Translations under genes and position numbers: made by a program
The notes under the pieces: model-generated
Seen by the model: only the letters and a program-made list of their open reading frames with translations
Database searches by the model: none
What the model was told of the DNA's origin: nothing
Shown: piece after piece, positions 24,823 to 35,302 of the stretch
Position numbering within the stretch: the first letter of the stretch is position 1
Layout of the letters: each line of letters starts with the position of its first letter
Source: Thalassia testudinum
Lineage: Eukaryota > Streptophyta > Magnoliopsida > Alismatales > Hydrocharitaceae
Reading direction: 5' to 3'
DNA length: 64,000 nt
Assembly: GCA_037157565.1 (NCBI GenBank)
Contig: JAZHRO010000073.1
Location: forward strand, 95,768,001-95,832,000

Positions 24823-26820
24823 CTATGTATATCCCCAAGTACACCCCCCCATGCCTAAAATCTGCAATGTCCTCATTGCATAGAAGGATATTACCTGGGT
24901 TAGAGCTAGGCTGAATAGCCAAAGAACCTGCAAATCAGGTTCAAGAATTGCAGAAATAGGCCCTAAAAATGAGCAAAGCAATGTTGGCCGAGAAAATAGG
25001 TAACCTAGGATGTTGGTGAGCTGATGATGAATCCCGATAGCAAATGCTCGCCCAACTAAAATGGGAATGAAATCTTCCCAGGTCACCAGAAGAGGTTCTA
25101 AATGATAAATAGGTAAAACAACCTCTAAAGGGGTAGGGGGAGGATGACAAGGATCCTCCAAAAAGAATGGGGAAGGAATGGTACAGAGATAAACCCCCAA
25201 GGTAATGGACTGACTAAAGAAACCATCAATCCATACTCGATACTCCATTACAGAAAATATTGGTCTGTTAAGCCCCCTAGTCAGAACAAAAGTGAGCAAT
25301 TCTCTAAGGCAAGGATCGTCTAGGGTGTCCAAGTTACGAGGTTGTGGGATGGCCATAAGATCTAGGTTGGGTTTAATCAGCTTGGTGTCCATCCCAAACA
25401 CTCTTTCTAAATCCTCAATTTCATCCCTAGCATTCCTTGCACCATCACATGGATCTTCCTGCTCTTCATCAGGAGTCACAATTTCGCTTTCAGATATAAG
25501 CGAATTAGAGGGTGACTTCGAAGTGAATGAACGCAGGTTGGAAGCAACAGATCTAGGGATTATCCTATCAATGTCATCCCCGGGTTTTTGTTCTTTACTC
25601 AAATCTTCCCTGGAGTCTTTATGTGAATCCACATAAATCTTAGAAATTACTTCCAAATTTTCCATCATTTTATCATGAGGAGAAATATCATCAATGGGTG
25701 TTCTAAGGAAACCTAATTTGGTCAAATTTGTGACATCCTCAGGGGCTAACTCTTCAAATAAGACATAATCACCCTTAGTGTCACTCCAAATCTTGAATGT
25801 AGGTTCCTCATATAATTCGTCTTCCTCCTCATCACACAATTCATCATGTACCCGAGGTCTAGAATCATTTAATATCTCAGCAGATCCCCTAGGGTGCTCT
25901 ATCTGAGGTAAATTGCTTACATTGGTTACATCAGACTCCTCAGATAGGTCAATTTCTTTTGGATTAGGTTCCCTAAGGGTGGGTTTGAGTTCCATATCGT
26001 GATCAGAAGGGAGGCTAGGATTAACAACTTGACTTTGACCCACTTCATCAAATGTCATGAAAATACTATCATCTGGGTTGAGGTCTTCCAATGGTACCAT
26101 CATTCCCTTCTTTTGACTCCAATATAAATCAGGTGGATACTCAACCTTATCATCATCTTCCTCGGGTTGCCACCTTTCTTCATCCAATGCATAGCTACTG
26201 TCATGTGTATTTTCCTCCCACCTAAAGTGTAGATCTCTCAAGGAAGTGTCATCTAATGGGGAGGTTTCAAAATCGATCCTCGAAAAGTAGCTATTCTCCC
26301 CAGAATTTCCCTCCAACTTAAAGTGTAGCTCTCCCACGGGAGATGCATCTATTGTAGAGGGGTGTACGTCATCGTCAATGGGGTAGATTGGGTGGCTAAT
26401 TTCATCTCTTTCTTGTTGGCTTGCTCTCAAAGATTCTCCTAACAATTCACTCATTTCATTTTGCATTTTCTGTATTTCCATCTTCAAAGAGGAGAGGTCA
26501 TTTCTATCATAAGAGAAGTCAGGCTCAGGCTTATAGTACCCAGGAGTGTTTGCCCAACCATTATAAGTTTTCAGGGAGGGTGGGTTGGGTATTTCTTTGT
26601 TATGTGGGATATTGGGCAAAGCAAATCCCGCTCCTGAGTTCTACTCACTAATTTGGGGCTTAACTAGGCCAATACTCCTATAATAGGAGTAAAATGGATC
26701 CCAATGATTATCATTATGTCCATCAAGGAATGGACCATCTCGGCATCTGGGATCGAAGGATGCAGAGTAGGGGTGAGGGTGTAGGCAAGATGTGAAAGGA
26801 TGAAAATCAATGTGGTCCAT
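24823..26820 (-). pseudogene. P4 acidic reading frame with hydrophobic end (one internal stop)
   Basis: I do not recognise this protein. From ATG 26820 the frame runs 665 codons to 24823 with a single in-frame TAG (26641-26643), the best-preserved frame in the window. The start is His/Tyr/Pro/Asp-rich (DHIDFHPFTSC, NHWDPFYSYYRS). Next is a likely coiled coil (LKMEIQKMQNEMSELLGESL), then a long acidic part with two copies of a motif W-S-x-x-K-G-x-x-V-x-x-E-[ED]-L-x-P-[ED]-D: WSQKKGMMVPLEDLNPDD and WSDTKGDYVLFEELAPED. About 150 hydrophobic residues follow, such as FIPILVGRAFAIGI and VLWLFSLALTQVISF, which could include membrane segments. No enzyme motif is seen. It sits where gag-pol would be. 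Confidence 0.7.
24844..24897 (-). other. P4 internal purine-tract module
   Basis: On the element strand: CAGGTAAT (24897-24890), hairpin TGCAAT-GAGGAC-ATTGCA (24880-24863), TTTTAGGCAT and seven G (24850-24844). The module overlaps the last codons of the P4 reading frame. Confidence 0.6.
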
Positions 26821-28066
26821 TCTAACTCACACTTCAATCTGAATTCCCCAAGCAAAACACAATTCAAAGAGGACCTTTTAGGTCTTTCCCAATTTATTCT
26901 TTTGATTTTAAGTCAGATTGCAGATGAGAATACAATTTGTTCAATCAATTTATGCACCTATTGCCGACCTACGGTTCACCTAAGAAGACCTAGTTGGAGC
27001 TTAGGTGTTCTTCCCTAAATCTCAAATGGTCAAGTAAATCCAAAGACGGAAGATCGAGGGATGCAAGTAGGCCTAAGCCTTCCTTTGAAGCTGTGCTTTC
27101 GCGGTGCTTCTCAACTACCCCCAAGAATCCGTGACAGGGTATCCCCTTCTTTGGACTTGCAAAACCTTTGATCTCAAGTTCCGAACACTTCAGAATCCAA
27201 CGAAAGGAGGGCTCTTGTCCTAGTATTTCCAAACCTAAGGAGTGTCTAAAAGCATGCCGTGGTGCAAGTGAAATTAGTGTGCATACACCGTAAAAGATTT
27301 TGAACTTTGAATCGCATGCCAAGTTTGAAAATCAAATCCTTGGTTTTTAAAATGTTCTTCCTTTAATTAGTCCTTTTTCTAAAAAAAAAATGTGACCACT
27401 TGTTAGATTTATTCAGTACAGATTAGGTGGTCTTCGCATTAAATCCCAAATGCAATGCATGATCAAAAATAGGATGCAAAGTAAGAGACTGCGTACCTTG
27501 CCTCCAGCGATCTACGATGCAAGAATGCATGCAATGTAGAGAAGTAAATCTAGAGGCTGCTCATACAGACCTAAATGGTTCATCCTAGGGCAGGTAGCTT
27601 CTAGCAGGCAGCTCATTTTTTTTTATATTTTTTAGAACTACTTATGCACAAGCAAATAAAAGTAATAAGAAAGAAAAAAAAAATCCTAAATCTAAAGAAA
27701 AGGGAACAGGCTCCCAAAAATTACCCAACATGGGTCCAAAACAAAATCGGGGAACAGACCCCTCAAAATATGCCCCAGAACAAAGGTTTCAAAATAACTG
27801 CAATGAAAAATTAAGTCTACAGTCTTAATTCTATTCTAATTAAACTAGCGACTAAATACAATGGTGTCCGTCGCGTCCTCGTCCTTCTCCTCCTTTCAAA
27901 ATTGCTCGTCCACTTCTCGTCTGGCGACGTCAAGGGTCGCCTCTCACACTAGCTGATTCTTGCATAATTTTTCTTGCACAGAAAAGAAAATAATAAATGG
28001 TTAAATCTCTGTGCAATTGACAAATAATCAAAATAAAATTAGGTGAAATTATTGCGTTTGTTGCCT
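26821..28066 (-). other. P4 untranslated leader
   Basis: About 1.25 kb lies between the PBS and the reading frame. Short frames on either strand have no family features. Confidence 0.6.
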
Positions 28067-28083
28067 CCCCAGCAGCGGTGCCA
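28067..28083 (-). other. P4 primer-binding site
   Basis: On the element strand this reads TGGCACCGCTGCTGGGG, a tRNA-Asp complement with three mismatches, followed by AGGCAAC. Two bases separate it from the LTR. Confidence 0.75.
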
Positions 28084-28085
28084 TT

Positions 28086-29880
28086 TGACTCGTCGATCTT
28101 TCGCTTTAAAGTCATTTGTAGTTAAATGTGGTGGAAAAATCGACTAATCCATATTTAACAAGAAATAACCACTCTCAGAGGAGCGGGTCGTATCCACAGG
28201 GAGGCAGTGACGTATTAAAATTCGCACTAGTTAAAAACGTTTGTTCGTAGTCAGTTTGGACAGGAATCAAGCCAAGATTGCCTTTAGATTAAGGTTTAAG
28301 TAAGAAACAATGCTGAAATGGCAATTATGAGAAACTAGAGGATATTTTCCGCAATGCAGAATCAATAAAATATGATTAAAAAGTGGCAATGGCAGAAAAT
28401 GTAATTTCTAAATTACAGTTTACTATAGCAAATTAGGGGAATTTTTCAACTTTGTCTTGCGCGACGAGGCGCAGGAAGCTCGGAGGAGGTCCCTTGGACC
28501 AAGGGCTTCGAATCGGTGGTGGCGACGAGTCGTACGGCGGTCGGAGTGGCCGGATGATCTCCGGCAGAGGTGCTGCAGCCGGTGAGCTAGCGCGGCCTGC
28601 TGGCGTGAGATTTGCCGTGTGCTGCTGCTGGCGGGTCTGCAGGAGCTGGCAGACGGGTCTGCAGGTGCGGCTATTGGTCTCGTAAAGGTAGGCACGGGCG
28701 TGCGGGTCTGCAGGTACGGGCGTGCGGGTTTGCACGCGCGAGGAAGGTGTGCGCTGCAGGCTGAGGAGGGCGTGGGCTGGAGGAGCTTCTAGCGGTTGGA
28801 GTGGGTGCGCAAGCTGCAGGCTCGGGCGTGCGGGTCTGTAGGCGTAGGGAAGGTGTCCGCTGCAGGCCGAGGAGGGTGAGGGCTGGAGGAGCTGCTGGTG
28901 GTTGGCGTGGGTGCGCAAGCTGCAGGTGCGGGTGTGCGGGCCTGCAGGCACGGGGAAGGTGTGCGCTGCAGGCTGAGGAGGGCGTGGGCTGGAGGAGCTG
29001 CTGGCAGTTGGCGTGGGCGCGCAAGCTGCAGGCGCGGGCGGAGGCGTGCGTGGTTCTGCAGGAGCGGGTGGACTTCAGACGTGTGCGGTGGAGGTGAAGT
29101 GGGAGGACGGAGATGGCTCTGGATTGGGAGGTGGACTTCAGACGTGTACGCAGGCGAGTGGGTGCAGGTGAGCGGGTAGCTTCAGACGTCTAGGAAATTT
29201 CCCGAACGTCTTAAGTTAGTGAAAGGGTGACTGAATCAGTAGCTCGGTGGTGGTGGTCGGCGACGACGGCGAGGGAGATGCACGCTAAGGTGCTCATGGT
29301 GATGCGGAGAGCTCCAGATGGCGGTGTGGCCTGTCACACCACACGCCCACGGTGATGGAGACTCGCCGCCACAGTAGAGGCCAGCAGTATGGAGTGGAAG
29401 AAAGAAGTTCTCTCTACACAGTGGTGGGTCGGTGGTGGAGGCCTCCTCAGCTCGGCTGCCTCCCTCCTTTTGTAGTGGCCTGCACAAGTTTGAAATCAGC
29501 CGCCCGACCAGATCCACCACATCCGCTCTCCCTTGAATGGTTCTTCACTGCAGCCGTTCGACGTTGGAGCGGCAGCCAGCCATTCCTGCAAGGAGAAGAA
29601 TAAAGAAAATAATGTTAAAATATTAGGGTCATTTATATACAGACCCTCAACTTCTATGTTAATGAAAACAATGTACCTAATTGGTTGTCTAATTAGATGA
29701 ATGCTATTCTAAGCTAATTCTAAATGCACTTAAGATATGAATGCAATGTATGGATTATGTAATTAAATTAATACTATGAATTAATCTATTTACATCCTAA
29801 TTTATGCTAAATAAATGTTAGAATTAACCTAATGTGTAGGCACTTAAATACTTAAATAGCCCACAACTATGGGCTAATCA
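28086..29880 (-). repeat. P4 5' LTR (1795 bp)
   Basis: This copy of 21891-23713 has the same minisatellite, palindrome and TATA-like box (minus CTACAAAAGGAGG near 29467). The tRNA-like box is GTCATTTGTAG at 28111. Minus frames such as 28433-28951 are repeat artefacts. Confidence 0.93.
28700..29045. repeat. Minisatellite in P4 5' LTR
   Basis: Three units of about 106 bases are anchored by GGAAGGTGT near 28743, 28849 and 28958. The unit sequences differ from those of the other LTR in single bases. Confidence 0.8.
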
Positions 29881-30728
29881 CATGGCTTTGAGTACATACT
29901 GCTAGCAATAGACTGTCTGTAAGTGAGTAGAAGCTTTCCCGGCAAGACGTGCTGATCATAAGACTGTTATATCCTTTGTCCGGGAATTCATTTTTGTGAG
30001 ATTTGGAGTTCCCCGTGCCCTGATAAGTGATAGGGGAAGTCACTTCATCCATATCCATTTCAGGTCATTATTGAAGAAATACGAGATGTAGCACTGCATT
30101 GCTACCCCGTATCACCCACAGACCAATGGGCAGGCTGAAGTATCAAACCGTTAAATCAAGCTTATCCTTCAAAAGACAGATCTGATAGGATGGGTTGGTC
30201 TGATAGGTTGATGGATGCACTATGGGCATATAAGACTGCGTACAAGGCCCTACTCGAAATGTCGCCATAACGCATGGTATATGGAAAGGGTTGTCACCTT
30301 CCTACGGAGCTGGAGCATCGTGCCTTTTTGGAAGTGTAGAAGTGTAATATTAACCTTAAGGCTGGAGGTTATGAAAGGAAGCTTCAACTCAGTGAGTTAG
30401 AGGAGATTAGGCAGGAAGCTTACGAGAATGGAAAAATGTACAAAGACAAGACAAAAGTTTTTCATGATCGACATATCCGGAGGAAGGAGTTCACACCTAA
30501 CCAGCAGGTTTGGTTGTTTGACTCCCGATTCAAATTCTTTGCAGGAAAGCTCAAGTCCAACTGGACTGGGCCATTTCTAGCGGTCCACCCATATCCTAAC
30601 GGGGCGGTCCAAATTAGAGACTCGAAATCTGGGTATGTTTTTATGGTTAATGGCTAGTGCCTCAAACCATTCTTTGCCCAGGAACCTCCTCATGCTGACG
30701 AGATGATATATCTTCTTGAGGACGTGTG
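29881..30728 (+). pseudogene. P3 integrase, 3' part, after P4
   Basis: After the repeated CATGG the frame resumes with HGFEYILLAIDCL, completing the motif begun before P4. The second catalytic Asp is in LISDRGSHF (30029-30031). The Glu is in QTNGQAEVSN (30137-30139). Stops and small shifts follow. The C-terminal part is readable at 30436-30657 (KTKVFHDRHIRRKEF, then the GPF module as LKSNWTGPFLAV and GAVQIRD) and ends near 30728. The enzyme would have inserted element DNA into the genome. Confidence 0.9.
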
Positions 30729-30896
30729 ACTGATGAGTTGCCCACCTTGAGGCGATAAACTCAGCACGTATACATATATACATACCATATATAAATAGCA
30801 TATTTCATTTTCGCATATTGCTTCACATATTGTTTTGCATATTGTGTATGACATTACAGTGATGGTATGAGTTGAACGACAACTCAGAAGTAGTTT

Positions 30897-30979
30897 CAGG
30901 TGATTTCTATCCACATACACCTTGCCTTATTTCTTTTATTCATGCATGAGGACATGCAAACACTTAGGGATGGGGGGGG
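30897..30979 (+). other. P3 internal purine-tract module
   Basis: CAGGTGAT (30897-30904), a T-rich stretch, hairpin TGCAT-GAGGAC-ATGCA (30943-30958), then TTAGGGAT and eight G (30972-30979). It lies 170 bases after the end of pol and 1.5 kb before the 3' LTR. Confidence 0.6.
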
Positions 30980-31240
30980 TAGTCCATAAAAAAAATTGAA
31001 AATTTTCTGCCAACAAGTGGGGGATTAGATCATTTTGTCAAGAGGTTTTATTAAAGATTTATTATTTAGTGGATTCCTAAGATTAGAATCCAATATAACC
31101 TCTTATCTACATGTGGAATTTGCAATGAATCCACTGTGAAAATTGATAGACATCTCTAGTTTGTCTAGAAGAAGCATTGTTTCTTCTCCTGAACTCTTGG
31201 ACAGCAATCAGGGAGTCAGGTGAACCATCTTCTAGTAGAT

Positions 31241-32174
31241 CCACCAAAACATATGTGAGATGAGAGTAGAGAGTCTACTGGTGCTCTAAGGCTAGTGTAA
31301 GGAATCTTTAATCTTTAATAATTGAATAATACTTAGAGAGTAGCATAGTTTTCACTCTCAGTTCTTGTGTACTAATTCTGTGAGAAATTCTGTATGGGAG
31401 CCACCAAATAAGGCAAAAAAATAGAGAGTGGGTTCTAATAAAACTAGGATTGAGGTGGATGGTCAGGATCCTCTATGGAATCCTCAGCTGAAGGAGGGTA
31501 CTGATGTCAAGGTCAGAAATACATCATCCTATCCATTCCTTACCCGGTATCGAGTGTAAGCACTTCCACCAAATAAGCCACCCGAGATCCTCTTGGTTAT
31601 CCCCAAAAATCCTAAATAATGCCTCATAAATAAAACTATGCATGTTGTGTTGAATTATTGCGTTATGTTATGTTGGTAACGGCATTGTGTCAGTAGATAT
31701 ATATTGATAAAATAAAGTGAAGAAGAAGAAGAAGAAAAAGCATACAAAAGAGGTATTTGCTTAAAAAAAAAGTGTTTTGTTAAGAAGTTTGAGTTATGTA
31801 AATCAAAGTATTTTGAGGCAAAAATACCTACCATCCCCACAAACCACTAAATGCAGCCTTAACCTATTTTTCTATATTTCTGACTGCCTGAATACTAGTT
31901 GAGGAGTATGACTTAGTCATAGGTTATTAGAACCTAATTAAAGTGTAATGGCATGCAAGACCACCAAATATGGTTGCAAATCTGGTAAGATGTGAGCTCA
32001 AAAGAAAAAGGAAAAGAAAAGAGAGAGAGAAAGAGAGAAAAGAAAAAGTACAAAAGATTAAAGAGAGCATAGTTTTCCAGCCTTTCTCTAAGTTAGTTTA
32101 TTCAATAATCCAGAAATGTAGATTCTGAAATACTTGTCTCTATGTAGCACCAGAAGAGAGTGAGCCACCAAATA
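31241..32174 (+). repeat. P3 series of CCACCAAATA boxes
   Basis: CCACCAAA or a close form begins at 31241, 31401, 31566, about 31843 (decayed), 31961 and 32165. Order and spacing parallel P1. The stretch 30980-32450 shows nothing else: no env-like gene is visible. Confidence 0.68.
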
Positions 32175-32451
32175 CAAATCCAGTTAACTTAGACATCTTC
32201 TACCTAAGCCAAAAGTCGGGGCTAAAATTAGAGAATAGTTTATATCCCCGAGGGAAGAGGTTTGCCTATCCCAACAGAATTTTAGTAGGAGTCAAGTACA
32301 AGCTTTAAATGTATATCGACTCTTTCTCTTGGATCCATTGCAATGGCTACAACATTACATATTCATGGTTATCTGGATTCTAAATTTATGGATGAAACAA
32401 AAGGAAATAAACCTTTAGTTAAGTTCTTGATAAAATGCAATTAGTCTTGCA

Positions 32452-32487
32452 CTTGCTAGGGACTAGCAAGATTTAGGCATGGGGGTA
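32452..32487 (+). other. P3 3' polypurine tract and hairpin
   Basis: CTTGCTAG-GGA-CTAGCAAG (32452-32470, perfect stem) is followed by GGCATGGGGGTA ending at 32487, directly before the LTR. Confidence 0.8.
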
Positions 32488-34121
32488 TGATTGCACAGCA
32501 ATCATAGGCCCTAATTTGCCTGAATTAAGGTAGAACCTAGCTTAACATAGGCATTCGGCATGCATACACATCGTACTTTGCTTCTTAGATGATTTATATG
32601 TTTTATACATAATAATGTGCTACTTGAGAGGTATTAATAATTATAGGTAATCCAAGGCTATAGATGACTGATCCAACCTTATGGATCTATTTGGAATGAC
32701 AACGGGAGTCCAACGCCTCTAAGAGTGCATCAATCAGACTCCCGTAGCACCTTAAGGAGTCTGCAGAAGAAGCAGAAGTCAAGGGGCAAATTGAAGAATA
32801 TTTGGATCTCTGATGACATATCCAATCACACGGATGGATCTAGATCGATGTTCGCAGTCCAACAACGCAGAAATCAACTCAATTGGAGGCCTACATCATC
32901 AGATACAAGGAGAAGAAGATGGACGACTGCGATGGCTCCATGCGGCACCATCGCTGCCCCCCTCAGCGCACCCCAATCTGGAAAGGATAGCCATGGGTCA
33001 TTGGATCATCATCCAACGGCCGCGATGTAGCCATGTCACCCACCTCCAGCCGCCTCATCAAGCGAGGGTGAGATCTCGACCGTTGGATTCCCATCCAACG
33101 GCCGAGGGAGGTTGCACAGGAATTGGAATGTGCGATAATCCGCACGTGTAGCATAGCTGAGAGAGTGCCTAACAGCCAGCGCTCGATGCAGGATCTAAGC
33201 ATGGATTGGGAGTCGGGTGCCCGCGAATGAAATTCCACCACCAAATATTCATCGGGCGGATCAGTGGTGAACACGTGACGGGCACGGAAGCGTTGGATGC
33301 CGACGCATGAGATGATGCGCGCTTGAGGACTCAGCAGATGCTGAGTGTGCTCTTTAAGCCATTCGATCGAGAGATCGGATGGCTGAGAATCCTTAGGATT
33401 TGAGGCACGTTTAAGCACTGAGTGGTAGGTAGCAGGGGAAGCAACAGGCGTGTGGGTGAGTGAGAGCCGTCGAATTCAGATCCAAAGGCATACAGAGCAC
33501 CACGTGGCATCACCAGAATAAGCTGTGAATGGAAGAAGGATTTGGAAGGTTTAATCAGAATCGTTGATCTCCCGATCAACGGATCTGATTAATCTGAAGC
33601 CTTTGCACAGATTTAACGGCCTAAATACCCTAAATGCCCTTTACTAAGGCTATAAAAAGAGGCCTAAGGGCCTACTTTGCAAGGCATTCTTTAGTTTCTT
33701 CTTCTTCCTCCTTCTACAACCCCTCTCTCCTTCTTCCCGTCTTCTCCACATCCGTCTCTGCACCTCCGTCTGAAGCGTCCGTTAGGCCACCTCTACGGAT
33801 CGTTGCTGCTCTTCCCAACCGCTCCAAAAGGCCACCATGGACCACCCGTGGTGCCCTCATCCTATTACAGTAGTAGTTGTTTACATTCATGTTTTCATTC
33901 TATTACATATATCAAATTCAATCTCTCTTTGTGATGTGGATGTTGTAATTGATTATTTCTATTACTTGATTCTTATATTTTGAACAAACGCATGAAATCA
34001 AAAATGCTTTCTGCCTCCCTGTGATCGATCGGGACTCACTAGTTTCATTAATTATCTACTCGAGACGTATTTCGCGCTTACTACAACGTGCTAATATTTT
34101 ATGCGATCTACGCCACGAACA
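32488..34121 (+). repeat. P3 3' LTR (1634 bp)
   Basis: It begins TGATTGCACAGCAATCA, itself a 7-bp inverted repeat, and ends CGCCACGAACA. It is followed by GATCT, the target duplication. The U5 box is CTTACTACAACG near 34078. Confidence 0.93.
33651..33658 (+). promoter_or_regulatory. P3 3' LTR TATA box
   Basis: TATAAAAA in the same setting as at 15205. Confidence 0.6.
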
Positions 34122-34500
34122 GATCTCTTCATGTGTGAGGCTAGGGTGGTCGTGGTTCATGTTGGGCGGGTTGTATGGCACCACAAGGCGCCATTTGGAC
34201 CATCCATCTTCTTCTTCTTGTAAAGGGTGTTACGGAGCTCTGATTGGGGTGATTTTTGCATTGACGGACTACGATTGTCCCTTCGGATTCATCTGTATGG
34301 TTGGATTCTTCATCCGAAGACTGTAAAGATGTCACACTACCTCCTGGCCAAAGAAAGTGGAAGAATTAATGTACATAATACACAACTATCCTAAATGCCA
34401 TGCAAGGGATGTTATGAAGTATTTATAACAAGATATGTAATGTTAAGCCTATGGACTATCATAAATAAGCATTTTATCAAGAATTCATATGTGTTTATTA
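34122..34500 (-). repeat. P2 3' LTR, second part
   Basis: It resumes after the second GATCT and aligns with the matching part of the P7 LTRs (TCCATCTTCTTCTT, a conserved GCGATTT-like box, and the end TGTGTTTA). It ends before TACCCCCATG. Confidence 0.75.
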
Positions 34501-35302
34501 TACCCCCATGCTTACTTTTTGCTAGTTCCTAGCAAAATTAGCCTAAATGCTATGTATAATAGTAGAATCAGGATTTGATTACTTAGGCAAAATTTGTTGA
34601 TTGCTTTAGAAAATCTCAACCCCAAAACCAAATTGCAAGAACTCAACAGTGTCCAGGTGTCTACCAGAATGTAGATCGCTTAAGCACTCGACTTATTTGA
34701 AAAGAGAAGAAACACAAAATTTTTTTTTGTACTTTTGGAGTTTGAGAGTTTCGGAATAACTTTTTACAGCTACCTAACCTACCCAAGACTCGAAAAGGAC
34801 TCTAAGTGTAAGCATGTAGTGAAAAGAGTGAAAGACTCACTAGGCGGCCATTAAAATGGACTTCGGGTTTCTACGACCCTAGGTGACCTTGCCTAAAAAT
34901 TTATCTTTTTGAATGGTTGCTTTCTCCCTACTTCTTTTATTTATGGGGTCAACACAAGGGTGAACCCAGTGTATATCTCCCCGATTTATTCTACTTCCCC
35001 ACTTCTTCCCTAAGTGTTTTGGAAATTATTGTTTATTTTTTGTGAGCTGGGCTTTGGACAACCGACCAATGGGCTGTTACCCACGATAACTTGCCAACCA
35101 TACTCCTGCGTTGAAGTGTAGTTTTATGTGATTATTTTTTTATTTTCTCCTTTTTCTTTTTTTTTCTTTTTTTTTCTTTTTCCTAGTATGTGGATTTCCT
35201 GATCTAAGATTTACCTAAAGGTAGTACAAAGAGAATGGTCTTGTGGTTGGGCTTTAGACAACCAGCCAATGGGCTGTTACCACGACAACTTGCCAGCCAT
35301 AC
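34501..35302 (-). other. P2 3' interior: polypurine tract, hairpin, paired repeat
   Basis: On the element strand the order before the LTR is TTTTGCTAG-GAA-CTAGCAAAA (34537-34517) and GCATGGGGGTA. Two copies of a repeat of about 55 bases (35049-35104 and 35249-35302), with CAATGGGCTGTTACC and ending GCCATAC, flank a T-rich tract. P7 has the same pair. No gene is seen. Confidence 0.7.

Larger units (their letters stand above)
21891..29880 (-). mobile_element. P4: complete non-autonomous LTR element, minus strand
   Basis: Two LTRs (21891-23713 and 28086-29880) begin TGATTAGCCC and end GAGTCA on the element strand. They are flanked by CATGG at 21886-21890 and 29881-29885. Between them are a tRNA-Asp-type PBS, a leader, one long broken frame, an internal purine tract, and a hairpin plus 3' polypurine tract. 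No gag-pol is present. The LTRs look alike over most of their length, so this is one of the younger insertions here. Confidence 0.95.
14045..34121 (+). mobile_element. P3: Athila-like Ty3/gypsy retrotransposon, split by P4
   Basis: LTRs at 14045-15675 and 32488-34121 enclose a primer-binding site, gag, protease, RT, RNase H, integrase and a polypurine tract. GATCT flanks both ends (14040-14044 and 34122-34126). The inserted P4 (21891-29880) splits the integrase. Without P4 the element is about 12.1 kb. There is no env-like frame between pol and the 3' LTR. All coding parts are broken. Confidence 0.95.
12829..35302 (-). mobile_element. P2: LTR retrotransposon, minus strand, split by P3 and P5
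   Basis: P2 consists of one LTR (12829-14044 plus 34122-34500) and the adjoining 3' interior (34501-35302). P3 lies inside the LTR. The interior stops exactly where the P5 LTR begins. Sequence and layout match P7: the LTR has the same pattern of GGAGGTGAGA repeats, and the interior has the same paired repeats. The rest of P2 should lie beyond P5 and is not in the window or is lost. Confidence 0.8.

Noticed and set aside
30980..32450. Env-like gene between P3 pol and 3' LTR, as in some Athila elements
   Set aside because: No frame of useful length and no hydrophobic end is present.
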